64,000 bases of DNA from Microbacterium sp. Root180 (GTDB lineage: Bacteria; Actinomycetota; Actinomycetes; Actinomycetales; Microbacteriaceae). The notes beneath the pieces are model-generated. The model had not been told where the DNA came from and searched no databases. It saw only the letters and a list, made by a program, of their open reading frames with translations. Below are positions 54,749-64,000 of the stretch, piece by piece. A program made the position numbers and the translations under genes. Numbering within the stretch: position 1 is the first letter of the stretch; each line of letters opens with the position of its first letter. The stretch is taken from positions 134,415 to 198,414 of the forward strand of contig NZ_LMHS01000002.1 in NCBI RefSeq assembly GCF_001428485.1, written 5' to 3'.

Positions 54749-55832
54749 CGAATCAGCACACGAACCCGTGATCGACCGGGTGTACGCCGACGGCGTCGCC
54801 ATGGTGCAGCTGCTCGGCCCGCAGGACCGTCTGCTGCGCGTCGTCGAGAAGGAGCACCCCGGCGTCGACGTGCACGTGCGCGGGAACGAGATCACCCTGA
54901 CGGGAGAGGCGGATGCTGTCGCCGAGGCCCGTTCCCTCGTCGATGAGCTGCTCGCCATGGCCAAGGCAGGGCAGGGGCTCGACCCCTCGGACGTGTCGTC
55001 CTCGAGCCGCATCCTGCGCACCGAGGGCGGGCCACGACCGTCCGAGGTGCTCGGGGAGGCGATCCTGACCTCACGCGGCAAGATCATCCGCCCCAAGACG
55101 CTCGGGCAGAAGGCTTACGTCGACGCGATCGAGGAGAACACGATCGTCTTCGGCATCGGCCCGGCGGGCACCGGCAAGACCTATCTCGCGATGGCCAAGG
55201 CCGTTCAGGCGCTGCAGCGCAAGGAGGTCAGCCGGATCATCCTGACCCGACCCGCCGTCGAGGCGGGGGAGCGGCTCGGGTTCCTGCCGGGAACCCTCAC
55301 CGACAAGATCGACCCCTACCTCCGCCCGCTGTACGACGCGCTCAACGAGATGCTCGATCCCGAGCTCGTGCCGAAGCTCATGGCCACCGGCACGATCGAG
55401 GTCGCGCCGCTGGCGTACATGCGCGGGCGCACGCTCAACGACTCGTTCGTCGTGCTCGACGAGGCGCAGAACACCACGCCCGAGCAGATGAAGATGTTCC
55501 TCACGCGTCTGGGATTCGGCACGCGCATGGTGGTCACCGGCGACATCACCCAGATCGACCTGCCGCAGGGCTCCTCGGGGCTGAGACTGGTGACACGGGT
55601 CCTGGGCGACATCGACGACATCCACTTCTCCTATCTCACGAGCGATGACGTCGTCCGTCACACGCTCGTCGGCCGCATCGTCGACGCGTACAGCGAATAC
55701 GACGAGCGTCGCATCGCATCGCGTCGCGAGCGGGACGAAGCATCCGAATTCGCCAATCGCGCCGAACGGCGCACCGGTATGCGGCCGCAGGGTCCGCGTG
55801 ATCATCTCCCCAAACGAGGACGCTCATCATGA
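54741..55832 (+). CDS. phoH: PhoH family ATPase
   Basis: 363 residues. A short KH-like N-terminal domain (VDVHVRGNEITLTGEADAVA) precedes the PhoH ATPase with Walker A GPAGTGKT at 140-147 and Walker B FVVLDEAQN. ATP-binding protein implicated in RNA metabolism with YbeY, which follows directly. The GTG at 54741 has GGGAGAAGAG upstream and overlaps the HIT gene by eight bases; the stop overlaps ybeY (ATGA). Confidence 0.93.
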   Translation: MPDESAHEPVIDRVYADGVAMVQLLGPQDRLLRVVEKEHPGVDVHVRGNEITLTGEADAVAEARSLVDELLAMAKAGQGLDPSDVSSSSRILRTEGGPRPSEVLGEAILTSRGKIIRPKTLGQKAYVDAIEENTIVFGIGPAGTGKTYLAMAKAVQALQRKEVSRIILTRPAVEAGERLGFLPGTLTDKIDPYLRPLYDALNEMLDPELVPKLMATGTIEVAPLAYMRGRTLNDSFVVLDEAQNTTPEQMKMFLTRLGFGTRMVVTGDITQIDLPQGSSGLRLVTRVLGDIDDIHFSYLTSDDVVRHTLVGRIVDAYSEYDERRIASRRERDEASEFANRAERRTGMRPQGPRDHLPKRGRSS

Positions 55833-56299
55833 CGATCGAGATCAGCAACGAATCCGGAATCGCGGTCGACGAGACCGTGCTCCTGCGGCTCATGGAGAAC
55901 AACCTCACCGAGCTCAATGTGAGCCCCGACGCCGATGTCGCGATCCTCCTCGTCGACGAGGGCGCCATGGAAGCGCTCCACGTCCAGTGGATGGACGAGC
56001 CGGGGCCCACCGATGTGCTCAGCTTCCCCATGGACGAGCTGCGCCCCGGGACCGACGACATGCCCACGCCGGCCGGCCTGCTCGGCGACATCGTGCTGTG
56101 CCCGCAGGTTGCGGAGACCCAGGCCGTCGCAGCGAAGCACTCGACAATGGACGAGCTCGTGATGCTCACCACGCACGGCCTGCTGCACCTTCTCGGCTTC
56201 GACCACGCCGAGCCCGACGAGGAGCGCGAGATGTTCGGCCTTCAGCGCGAGCTCATCACGGCCTTCCAGGCCGTGGAGCGTCGCCGAAATCGCGCATGA
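55829..56299 (+). CDS. ybeY: Endoribonuclease YbeY
   Basis: 156 residues. Zinc endoribonuclease needed for 16S rRNA 3' end maturation and ribosome quality control. The metal motif H-x3-H-x5-H is present in HGLLHLLGFDH, and DVLSFPMDE is typical of the family. Start and stop both overlap neighbours by four bases (phoH and the CorC-like gene), so the gene sits in a translationally coupled run that ends with era, which also acts on 16S rRNA. Confidence 0.96.
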   Translation: MTIEISNESGIAVDETVLLRLMENNLTELNVSPDADVAILLVDEGAMEALHVQWMDEPGPTDVLSFPMDELRPGTDDMPTPAGLLGDIVLCPQVAETQAVAAKHSTMDELVMLTTHGLLHLLGFDHAEPDEEREMFGLQRELITAFQAVERRRNRA

Positions 56300-57660
56300 C
56301 CGCTGCACTCCTTCTCGTCGGTGCGGCGCTGCTGCTGGCGTTCGGCGCGCTCATGGTCGCCATCGATGCCGCACTCGGGGTCACCTCCCGCGCCGACCTG
56401 GCCGAGCTCGGGGCGTCGGGCCGGAACGCGGCCTCCCTGCGGCGGATCGCCGCCGACCCCGAAGCGCACGCGAACGCGGTCATCTTCATTCGCGTCCTGG
56501 CGGAGACGACCGCCGCCGTCGTGGTGACCGTGGCCTTCACGCTGCTGTTCGACAGCATCTGGTGGGCGATGCTGGCGGCGGCGGTGCTGATGACCGGCGT
56601 GTCGTTCGTCGTCGTGGGCGCGAGCCCGCGCAACGTCGGCCGTCAGCACGCGAAGGGGCTGCTGCGGGGAGCCGCCCCGGTGGTGCGCGGGGTGCGGGTC
56701 CTGCTCGGCCCGCTGGCGCACGGGCTGGTCGCCCTCGGCACGCGGATCACGCCCGGCGTCGCGCGCAGCTCGTCGTTCGCGTCCGAGGAGCAACTGCTCA
56801 GCATCATCGACGAGGCCGCCGAGAACGAGCTCATCGAGGAGGACGACCGGGAGCTCATCCACTCCGTGTTCGATTTCACCGACACCTTCGTGCGTGCCGT
56901 GATGGTTCCCCGCACCGACATGGTGACGGTGGATGCCTCGTCCTCCACGCGCGAGGCGATGCAGATCTTCCTCGACAAGGGCATCTCGCGCGTGCCGATC
57001 GTCGACGATGAGGCCGATGACGTCGTGGGGGTGCTCTACCTGAAGGATCTCGTCCAGTTCGGCTTCCGTGACGAGGCGGGCTGGCGGGATGCTGCCATCA
57101 GCCGCATCGCGCGGCCGGCGGTGTTCGTCCCCGAGTCGATGAAGGCCGAGACGCTCCTGCAGCAGATGAAGCGCGACGCTGTGCACGTGTGCCTTGTGAT
57201 CGATGAGTACGGGGGCGTCTCGGGGCTCGTGACGCTCGAAGACCTCATCGAGGAGCTCGTGGGCGAGATCGCCGACGAGTACGACCCGCGCGGCGATGAG
57301 GTGACCGAGGTCGAGCCCGGCCGCTTCCGTGTGAGCGCCCGCCTGGGGCTCGACGAGGTGGGCGATCTCTTCGGCATCGAGCTGGAGGACGAGGACGTCG
57401 ACTCGATCGGCGGACTGCTGGGCAAGGCGCTCGGGCGCATCCCGCAGCCCGGAGCGACGGCGGAGTACTCCGGCCTCGTGATGACCGGCGGCGCGTCCCG
57501 TGGCCGCGGCCGCGGAATCTCGACCGTGTTCGTCGAGCGCGGTGACGCACTCGACGCGGTCGAGCAGGCATTCGGGCGCTCGCCCCGCACGGGCGAGGTC
57601 CGCGTCGTCCCGTCGCGCGGCGGAGACAACCGCGCACCGAGGAAAGGCGAACGCCCATGA
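56296..57660 (+). CDS. CNNM/CorC-type (HlyC family) membrane protein
   Basis: 454 residues. N-terminal DUF21 membrane domain with about three to four spans (residues 3-25, 58-80 and 84-105), a CBS pair (about 190-330; MVPRTDMVTVDAS, SRVPIVDDEADDVVGVLYLK, YGGVSGLVTLEDLIEELVGE) and a C-terminal CorC_HlyC domain. Relatives extrude Mg2+ or Co2+; the hemolysin label is historical. Always found between ybeY and era in actinobacteria. Both ends overlap neighbours (ATGA). Confidence 0.92.
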   Translation: MTAALLLVGAALLLAFGALMVAIDAALGVTSRADLAELGASGRNAASLRRIAADPEAHANAVIFIRVLAETTAAVVVTVAFTLLFDSIWWAMLAAAVLMTGVSFVVVGASPRNVGRQHAKGLLRGAAPVVRGVRVLLGPLAHGLVALGTRITPGVARSSSFASEEQLLSIIDEAAENELIEEDDRELIHSVFDFTDTFVRAVMVPRTDMVTVDASSSTREAMQIFLDKGISRVPIVDDEADDVVGVLYLKDLVQFGFRDEAGWRDAAISRIARPAVFVPESMKAETLLQQMKRDAVHVCLVIDEYGGVSGLVTLEDLIEELVGEIADEYDPRGDEVTEVEPGRFRVSARLGLDEVGDLFGIELEDEDVDSIGGLLGKALGRIPQPGATAEYSGLVMTGGASRGRGRGISTVFVERGDALDAVEQAFGRSPRTGEVRVVPSRGGDNRAPRKGERP

Positions 57661-58553
57661 CCGAGAAGACCCGATCCGGGTTCGTGACTTTCGTCGGCCG
57701 GCCCAATGTGGGCAAGTCGACGCTCACCAACGCCCTCGTGGGCGAGAAGGTGGCCATCACGAGCGACAAGCCCCAGACGACCCGCCGGGCGATCCGCGGC
57801 ATCCTCAATCGCCCCGCAGGGCAGCTCGTGATCGTCGACACCCCCGGCATCCACAAGCCCCGGACGCTGCTCGGCGAGCGACTGAACAGCCTCGTCGAAC
57901 AGGTGCTGGGCGACGTCGACGTGATCGGCTTCTGCGTGCCGGCGACCGAGAAGGTCGGCCCGGGCGATCGCCGCATCGCCGAGTCGCTGAGCGGATATCC
58001 GCGCGCGAAGAAGGTGGCGATCGTCACAAAGACCGACGCCGCCTCGCGCGACCAGATCACCGAGCGGCTCATGGAGGTCGACTCCCTGCGCGAGGACTGG
58101 GCGGCCGTCATCCCGCTCTCCGCGCTGACCCGCGATCAGCTCGACGTGCTCACCGACGAGCTCCTGGACCTCATGCCCGAGGGCCCGCCGCTCTACGATG
58201 CCGACGTCGTCACGGACGAGTCGCTCGAGGACCGCATCGCCGAGATCATCCGCGAAGCCGCGCTCGAAGGCGTGCGCGACGAGCTGCCGCACTCGATCGC
58301 CGTGACGATCGAGGACATGGCGCCCCGGGAGGGCACGGACCTCACCGACATCTACGCGAACATCGTCGTCGAACGCGACAGCCAGAAGGCCATCATCATC
58401 GGACACAAGGGATCGCGGCTTGCCGATGTCGGGAAGCGGGCGCGAGCGGGCATCGAGCCGCTGGTCGGCACGCGCGTCTTCCTGTCACTCCGCGTGCGAG
58501 TGGCGAAGGAGTGGCAGCGCGACCCGAAGCAGCTCGGGCGGCTCGGGTTCTGA
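57657..58553 (+). CDS. era: GTPase Era
   Basis: 298 residues. GTPase domain with P-loop GRPNVGKST at 14-22, switch region TTRRAIRGI, DTPGIHKP and TKTD, then a KH domain (about 205-290, ELPHSIAVTIEDM, IIIGHKGSRLADVGKRARAGIE) that binds the 3' end of 16S rRNA during 30S assembly. The ATG overlaps the stop of the CorC-like gene. It ends six bases before the convergent lipoprotein gene. Confidence 0.97.
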   Translation: MTEKTRSGFVTFVGRPNVGKSTLTNALVGEKVAITSDKPQTTRRAIRGILNRPAGQLVIVDTPGIHKPRTLLGERLNSLVEQVLGDVDVIGFCVPATEKVGPGDRRIAESLSGYPRAKKVAIVTKTDAASRDQITERLMEVDSLREDWAAVIPLSALTRDQLDVLTDELLDLMPEGPPLYDADVVTDESLEDRIAEIIREAALEGVRDELPHSIAVTIEDMAPREGTDLTDIYANIVVERDSQKAIIIGHKGSRLADVGKRARAGIEPLVGTRVFLSLRVRVAKEWQRDPKQLGRLGF

Positions 58554-58559
58554 CGCGGC

Positions 58560-59207
58560 TCAGCCGTCCACCGGGCGCAGCGCCGAGCGGATCACGACCG
58601 TGTCGTCGCCGTAGTCCGCGTCCGCGGCATCCTGCCATGTGCCGTCGTCCCACACGACGTCGACCCACAGCCAGCCGTTCTCGGGATACGAGCTCAGATA
58701 CGCCTCGTCGAGGGCATCGGGCAGGTCCTCCTGGATCGCGAGGAGCGTCTGCTCGTCGCCCGCGCCCGGCTCGCCGCCCGTGGGGTCCTCGGGCATCATC
58801 GGGTCGTACAGCGCGAGCATGATCGGCGGCTGCGTGACCGTGAACTCCTCGCCGTCGTAGGTGCCCTGGACGGCATACGCGCCCCACGTCGTGTCTCCCG
58901 ACGTCTCGGACCCGTCGATGCCGTCCCACGTCCAGTTCGTGATCGGGATCCCGCCGCACTGGGGCGGGTAGGACTCCGCCACCGCGCCGAGGCACAGCTC
59001 GACCTCGCCGCCGACATCCATCACCGTGCCCTGAGCGACCACGTCACCCTCGGGCGGGGCGGGCCACAGCGATCCGAGCGAGGCGCCCGGAGGGGCGTCC
59101 GACGCGCCGGCGGGCGCGCCCGATCCGGCAGGCGTGGCGCAGCCTGCGAGGGCGAGGACGGATGCCGCGCTCAGCGCGACCAGGAGGTGTCGACGGTGAC
59201 GTGTCAT
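58560..59207 (-). CDS. Putative lipoprotein of unknown function
   Basis: 215 residues. A lipoprotein signal ends in LALAGC, with lipidated C23 after a basic start (MTRHRRH). The mature part begins with a Gly/Ala/Pro linker, then an acidic domain with two Cys (LCLGAVAES, QCGGIP) likely to form a disulfide, and NWTWDGIDG. It resembles small actinobacterial lipoproteins that databases leave as hypothetical. It would be displayed on the outer face of the membrane. The ATG at 59207 is preceded by no clear ribosome-binding site. Confidence 0.8.
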   Translation of the reverse strand: MTRHRRHLLVALSAASVLALAGCATPAGSGAPAGASDAPPGASLGSLWPAPPEGDVVAQGTVMDVGGEVELCLGAVAESYPPQCGGIPITNWTWDGIDGSETSGDTTWGAYAVQGTYDGEEFTVTQPPIMLALYDPMMPEDPTGGEPGAGDEQTLLAIQEDLPDALDEAYLSSYPENGWLWVDVVWDDGTWQDAADADYGDDTVVIRSALRPVDG

Positions 59208-59318
59208 ATCCGGGAAGTGTCGTCGTCGGCGGGATCGTCTCAGATTCCCGTCGGGCTGCCCGGGCCTGTTGGGGCATCGAACACGGTGCATGGTTCGCGC
59301 GGGCCCCGCGGGCGGGTG

Positions 59319-59324
59319 TAGCCT
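59319..59324 (+). promoter_or_regulatory. -10 hexamer of a leaderless promoter for the leuA leader peptide
   Basis: TAGCCT, six bases (GGGCAC) before the leader-peptide ATG at 59331. The leader peptide would be translated from the first base of the mRNA. Confidence 0.65.
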
Positions 59325-59345
59325 GGGCACATGCGTGCAGGCTCG

Positions 59346-61205
<1,860 letters not shown>

Positions 61206-61264
61206 TCTCGCGTTCGGCTCGCGAAGACCGGCTTGTGAGCTCTGACTTGGGGCGTGGATGGAGC

Positions 61265-61293
61265 GCGACACGCCGGTGATCCCGGCGCGTCGC
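61265..61293. terminator. Hairpin between leuA and the TRIC gene
   Basis: 12-base arms GCGACACGCCGG (61265-61276) and CCGGCGCGTCGC (61282-61293, one G-U wobble) around loop TGATC, between two convergent genes. No U-run. The rest of the 125-bp gap shows nothing else. Confidence 0.65.
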
Positions 61294-61330
61294 ATGAGAT
61301 CTGCGCCCCGAACCTCGTGGCGGAGCGCCG

Positions 61331-62017
61331 TCAGGACTTGACGATCGGGATCGTCGAGGTCTCGACGGCGACCTTGCGCCTGTAGAGCGCGCGCTGCTCG
61401 GGCAGCGAGATGTCGAACATCACCGCGAGCAGACGGATGACGGTCGTCACGACGACGCTGATGACGGCCGCGATCACGAGATCGAGCCCGAGCGTGTTGG
61501 CGACGGCGAGGAAGAGGCATCCGGCACCCGCAGCGACGGCGTAGAGCGAGCCGACGTGCATGATCGCGACGGGCAGTCCCATGATGATGTCGCGCAGGAT
61601 GCCGCCGCCCACCGCCGCGCACACCCCGACGAACACGGCGGGTACGAGGGGGAGTCCGAGGTACAGCGCCTTGCTGGTGCCGAGGGCTCCGAACAGTCCG
61701 ATGACGAGGGCATCGAGGCCGACGATCACGGCGTTGAGCCGCTGGAAGACGCCGGCGAGCAGCATCCCGGCGAGGGCGGCCACGGTCGCCGTGAGCAGGT
61801 ACCAGTTGCTCTGCAGCGAGACCGGCGTGACGTTGAGGAGCAGATCACGGATGAGGCCGCCGCCCATGCCGACGACGATGCCGATGATCGCGACGCCCAG
61901 CAGGTCGAGGCGGCGCTGACCGCGGAAGCCCGAGGCGAACAGCGCGCCCTGGATGCCGCCGAGGCCCACGGCGATGAGATCCGCCCATAGCGGGATCACG
62001 AGGATCGGTTCGTCCAC
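61331..62017 (-). CDS. Trimeric intracellular cation channel (TRIC/UPF0126) family protein
   Basis: 228 residues with about seven membrane spans in two similar halves, each ending in a glycine-rich kinked helix: VVGMGGGLIRDLLL and CAAVGGGILRDIIMG. Bacterial members form trimeric K+/Na+-permeable channels; their physiological role is unclear. The GTG at 62017 is chosen because GACAAT lies exactly six bases upstream; longer in-frame extensions run through the next gene. Convergent with leuA. Confidence 0.9.
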   Translation of the reverse strand: MDEPILVIPLWADLIAVGLGGIQGALFASGFRGQRRLDLLGVAIIGIVVGMGGGLIRDLLLNVTPVSLQSNWYLLTATVAALAGMLLAGVFQRLNAVIVGLDALVIGLFGALGTSKALYLGLPLVPAVFVGVCAAVGGGILRDIIMGLPVAIMHVGSLYAVAAGAGCLFLAVANTLGLDLVIAAVISVVVTTVIRLLAVMFDISLPEQRALYRRKVAVETSTIPIVKS

Positions 62018-62023
62018 CCCACC

Positions 62024-62029
62024 ATTGTC
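62024..62029 (-). promoter_or_regulatory. -10 hexamer of a leaderless promoter for the TRIC gene
   Basis: GACAAT on the minus strand, six bases (GGTGGG) before the GTG at 62017. Confidence 0.5.
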
Positions 62030-62037
62030 GCGGCGGT

Positions 62038-62688
62038 TCACGGGATGTGGGTGCGCACCGCCGTCATGAATCCGTCGAGGTCGTCGACCCACAGGCGGAC
62101 CGCGTCGATCTCGGTCTCGGTGTCGCCCAGCCGGATGCGGACAGGCCTCTCGAGGATGACGAGGACATTCGTCTCGTTCTGCATGCGCAGGGCCAGGGTG
62201 TGCCCGTGCGGCTCGTCGCGCACCTTGGGCGCCTTCTCGAGGACGTCGCGGGACTTCTCGACGCTCGCGACAGCCTCCCACGGGAGGTCGACGTCGATGT
62301 CGGCGCCGTAGCGTGCGCGGATGCCCTCGGGTCCGACGGCGTGGGGCCTCGTGAGGTAGCTGAGGAGCAGTCCGATCATCCAGGTCACGCCCCAGATCCC
62401 GAGCGCGAGGAGCGGGATGCGCACCCACGGCCACTGATGCACGATGAGGTCGACGATCGGGATCTCGATCGCCGACAGCACGATGAAGATCACGAGGATC
62501 GTGAGGACGGGGGAGTGGTAGGAGAAGCCGGATGCTCCGCGCGGCACCCGCGGACGCCGGAACAGCCAGCGGTAGAGGCTCTGCCAGATGCCGACCTCCG
62601 CCCGCCACGCCGCGCGGGCGAGTGCGGCGGCGCGGGTGAGGAAGCCGGTGCGCGCGGGCGCGGCCAGCGCGGGCGCCGTGCGGGTCAT
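62038..62688 (-). CDS. Two-span membrane protein with PH-like C-terminal domain
   Basis: 216 residues. A basic N-terminus (residues 1-55, many Arg) leads to two membrane spans near 60-82 and 90-112 (VLTILVIFIVLSAIEIPIV, IPLLALGIWGVTWMIGLLL), then a cytoplasmic beta-rich domain (GPEGIRARYGADIDVDLPWE, VILERPVRIRLGDTETEID) resembling bacterial PH domains; the last assignment is weak. Its start overlaps the MarR stop (ATGA), so it is under the same control. Function unknown. Confidence 0.75.
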   Translation of the reverse strand: MTRTAPALAAPARTGFLTRAAALARAAWRAEVGIWQSLYRWLFRRPRVPRGASGFSYHSPVLTILVIFIVLSAIEIPIVDLIVHQWPWVRIPLLALGIWGVTWMIGLLLSYLTRPHAVGPEGIRARYGADIDVDLPWEAVASVEKSRDVLEKAPKVRDEPHGHTLALRMQNETNVLVILERPVRIRLGDTETEIDAVRLWVDDLDGFMTAVRTHIP

Positions 62689-63149
62689 AGGTCCTCACGC
62701 TCCTGCTGGGCCTGCTCGTGCTCGGCCACCAGGTGCGCGAGCCGTTCCCGCACGTGGTCGAGCGCGCGGACGGCGGCGGCCACCGTGTCGTCGTCCAGCC
62801 CGTAGATCAGGGCCGCTCCGAGATCGGTGTGCTCGGCATCCATCGTCTCCATGATGGAAAGTCCTCGCTCGGTGAGGTGAACGAGCACGGCACGCCGGTC
62901 TGTGGGGTGGGGCTCCCGCCGCGCGAGACCGGTCGCGTCGAGGGCGTCGACGAGGGTGGTGATGTGGCGCGGGGTGACCTCGAGCTGCTCGGCCAGGTGG
63001 ATCTGCGTCGCCGGACCGCTGTGGAACAGCACCCACATCAGATGGGTCCGCGGCACGGTGAGGCCGCGGCGATCGAGCTCGCGCTCCTGATCGGCCTCGA
63101 GGATGCGCGAGATCGCGAGGAGCGTATCGAGTACGTGCGTTCCGGACAT
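62685..63149 (-). CDS. MarR family transcriptional regulator
   Basis: 154 residues. Winged helix near residues 30-100: LTVPRTHLMWVLFHSGPATQ, HLAEQLEVTPRHITTLVDAL and the wing HPTDRRAVLVHLTERG. The terminal helices would form the dimer. Target and ligand are unknown, but overlap with the downstream membrane-protein gene marks that gene as the first candidate target, and ACAT/ATGT half-sites lie over its own promoter. The ATG at 63149 is seven bases after TATTCT. Confidence 0.92.
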   Translation of the reverse strand: MSGTHVLDTLLAISRILEADQERELDRRGLTVPRTHLMWVLFHSGPATQIHLAEQLEVTPRHITTLVDALDATGLARREPHPTDRRAVLVHLTERGLSIMETMDAEHTDLGAALIYGLDDDTVAAAVRALDHVRERLAHLVAEHEQAQQEREDL

Positions 63150-63170
63150 AGTGAACAGAATACATTATGT
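63146..63170. promoter_or_regulatory. MarR promoter and candidate operator
   Basis: Minus-strand -10 TATTCT (63162-63157), seven bases before the MarR start. Around it lie ACATA at 63146-63150 and the palindrome ACATTATGT at 63162-63170, so ACATA-N15-TATGT forms an inverted repeat spanning the promoter. Likely autoregulatory site; it could also influence the divergent aminotransferase, whose start is 76 bp further right. Confidence 0.5.
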
Positions 63171-63245
63171 GCCCTCGACGTTGACCCGCCCCCGATCTCT
63201 TGGGATCCTTTCGACAGGTTCTCGCGGCTGGGGAAGGTGAGTGCG

Positions 63246-64000
63246 ATGGCGATATCGACACGCGCGGCGAGGGCGAAGGCGGCGGTGGATGTCGTCACCA
63301 CGTTCTTCGCGAAGGTGCAGGGGGCCGCTGATGACCCCGACGCGCTCGACTTCACCTTCGGCAACCCGCACGAGTTCGCGCTCCCGGGACTCACCGACGC
63401 GCTGCGCGCCCACGTCGAGCCGCAGACCGTGGACTGGTTCGCCTACAAGACGAGCGAACCCGAGGCGCAGCACACGGTCGCGGCCGGACTGCGAGCCGAA
63501 CTCGGACTCCCGTTCGAGCCCGAGGACATCGCCATGACCCAGGGGGCGTTCGGCGCGATCTCCCTGGCGCTCGCACTTCTCACCGATGCCGGGGACGAGG
63601 TCGTGATCCCCGTCCCCGGATGGTTCTGCTACGAGCCGATGCTGTACGCCGCCGACCTCGTGCCCGTGCGCGCCGCACTCGATCCCGACACCTTCGATCT
63701 CGACGTCGACGCCATCGCGCGTGCGATCACGCCCCGCACGCGCATCGTGATCGTGAACTCGCCCGCGAATCCGACCGGACGCGTCTACCCCGAGGCCGCC
63801 TGGCGTGCCCTGGCGGAGGTGCTCGAGCGTGCGTCGAGCGAGCACGGCCGCCGGATCTGGCTGCTGTCCGACGAGCCCTACCGTCGCATCCGGTTCGACG
63901 GCATCGAGTTCGCGAGCCCGGCGCCGGCCTACCCCTGGACGGTCATCGACTACAGCTACGGGAAGGTCCTCCTCGCGCCGGGGCAGCGCCTGGGGTACCT
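63246..64000 (+). CDS. Pyridoxal-phosphate-dependent aminotransferase, class I/II (5' part; cut by the window end)
   Basis: About 251 codons are visible from the ATG at 63246, which follows GGGGAAGGTGAG. The fold type I pattern is clear: FTFGNPHEFALPGLTDALRA, the glycine-rich TQGAFGAISLALALL, VIPVPGWFCYEPML, IVNSPANPTGRVYP with the conserved Asn and Arg partners, LLSDEPYRRIRF with the PLP Asp and Tyr, and SYGKVLLAPGQRLGY, where the Lys should form the Schiff base. Substrate cannot be told. The gene is divergent from MarR. Confidence 0.88.
   Translation, partial: MAISTRAARAKAAVDVVTTFFAKVQGAADDPDALDFTFGNPHEFALPGLTDALRAHVEPQTVDWFAYKTSEPEAQHTVAAGLRAELGLPFEPEDIAMTQGAFGAISLALALLTDAGDEVVIPVPGWFCYEPMLYAADLVPVRAALDPDTFDLDVDAIARAITPRTRIVIVNSPANPTGRVYPEAAWRALAEVLERASSEHGRRIWLLSDEPYRRIRFDGIEFASPAPAYPWTVIDYSYGKVLLAPGQRLGY

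Noticed and set aside
51214..54759. 1181-codon open frame antisense to hrcA-dnaJ-rsmE
   Set aside because: Spans several recognised plus-strand genes and has no recognisable domain; a GC artefact.

Overview
The window is ordinary, gene-dense, GC-rich actinobacterial chromosome, most likely Microbacterium or a close relative in Microbacteriaceae. Pointers are the pervasive G/C third positions, frequent GTG starts, ATGA/GTGA stop-start overlaps, an ileS T-box with a very short Stem I, and the order ileS-folC-DUF4233-ndk-VKOR-rne-rplU-rpmA-obgE-proB-proA-nadD-rsfS. The genus is inferred from family knowledge, not from a search. I see no prophage, insertion sequence, CRISPR array, rRNA or integrase. 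The only place with a mobile-element flavour is the DUF559 nuclease gene near 9.4-10.4 kb, which lies between clusters of TCCGGA palindromes.

Layout. 0-4 kb: clpX 3' end, an epoxide-hydrolase-like enzyme and an M3 peptidase. 4.1-6.35 kb: an operon of an ArsR-type regulator, a 68-residue protein and an MFS transporter, behind four TTGCAA boxes at a 14-bp period. 6.4-12.5 kb (minus apart from the DUF559 gene): valS with a small gene, a DUF559 nuclease (plus), a pentapeptide-like protein and an MHS transporter. 12.5-18.3 kb: T-box, ileS, folC, DUF4233, ndk. 18.4-21.9 kb: VKOR (minus), rne with a long leader, DUF4031 (minus). 21.9-29 kb: rplU, rpmA, obgE, proB, proA, a small membrane protein, nadD, a tail-anchored repeat protein, rsfS and tRNA-Ala(GGC). 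29-35 kb: VOC protein, sugar-dehydrogenase lipoprotein, zinc peptidase, AidB-like dehydrogenase, NagZ-like GH3. 34.8-38.2 kb (minus): a glycosylase-like protein, SRAP, App1-like phosphatase and DedA. 38.3-46.7 kb: pabB, leuS, comEA, comEC, holA, rpsT. 46.8-58.6 kb: alpha/beta hydrolase, lepA, DUF1990, hemW, hrcA, dnaJ, rsmE, HIT, phoH, ybeY, a CNNM/CorC protein and era. 58.6-64 kb: lipoprotein, leuA with a leader peptide, TRIC channel, a MarR/membrane-protein pair and a truncated aminotransferase.

Most genes serve housekeeping: protein synthesis and quality control, ribosome assembly, proline, leucine, folate and NAD synthesis, DNA uptake and replication. Regulation is unusually readable. At least 21 start codons (one of them the leuA leader peptide) sit exactly 6 or 7 nt downstream of a -10-like hexamer, the mark of leaderless transcripts, and in three cases the upstream gene's stop codon forms the first half of that hexamer. 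Classical elements are also visible: a translational-type T-box at ileS, a CIRCE operator at hrcA-dnaJ, and long leaders at rne and rplU. At leuA the consecutive Leu codons of the leader peptide are complementary to the leuA ribosome-binding region, which suggests a simple leucine-sensing translational switch.
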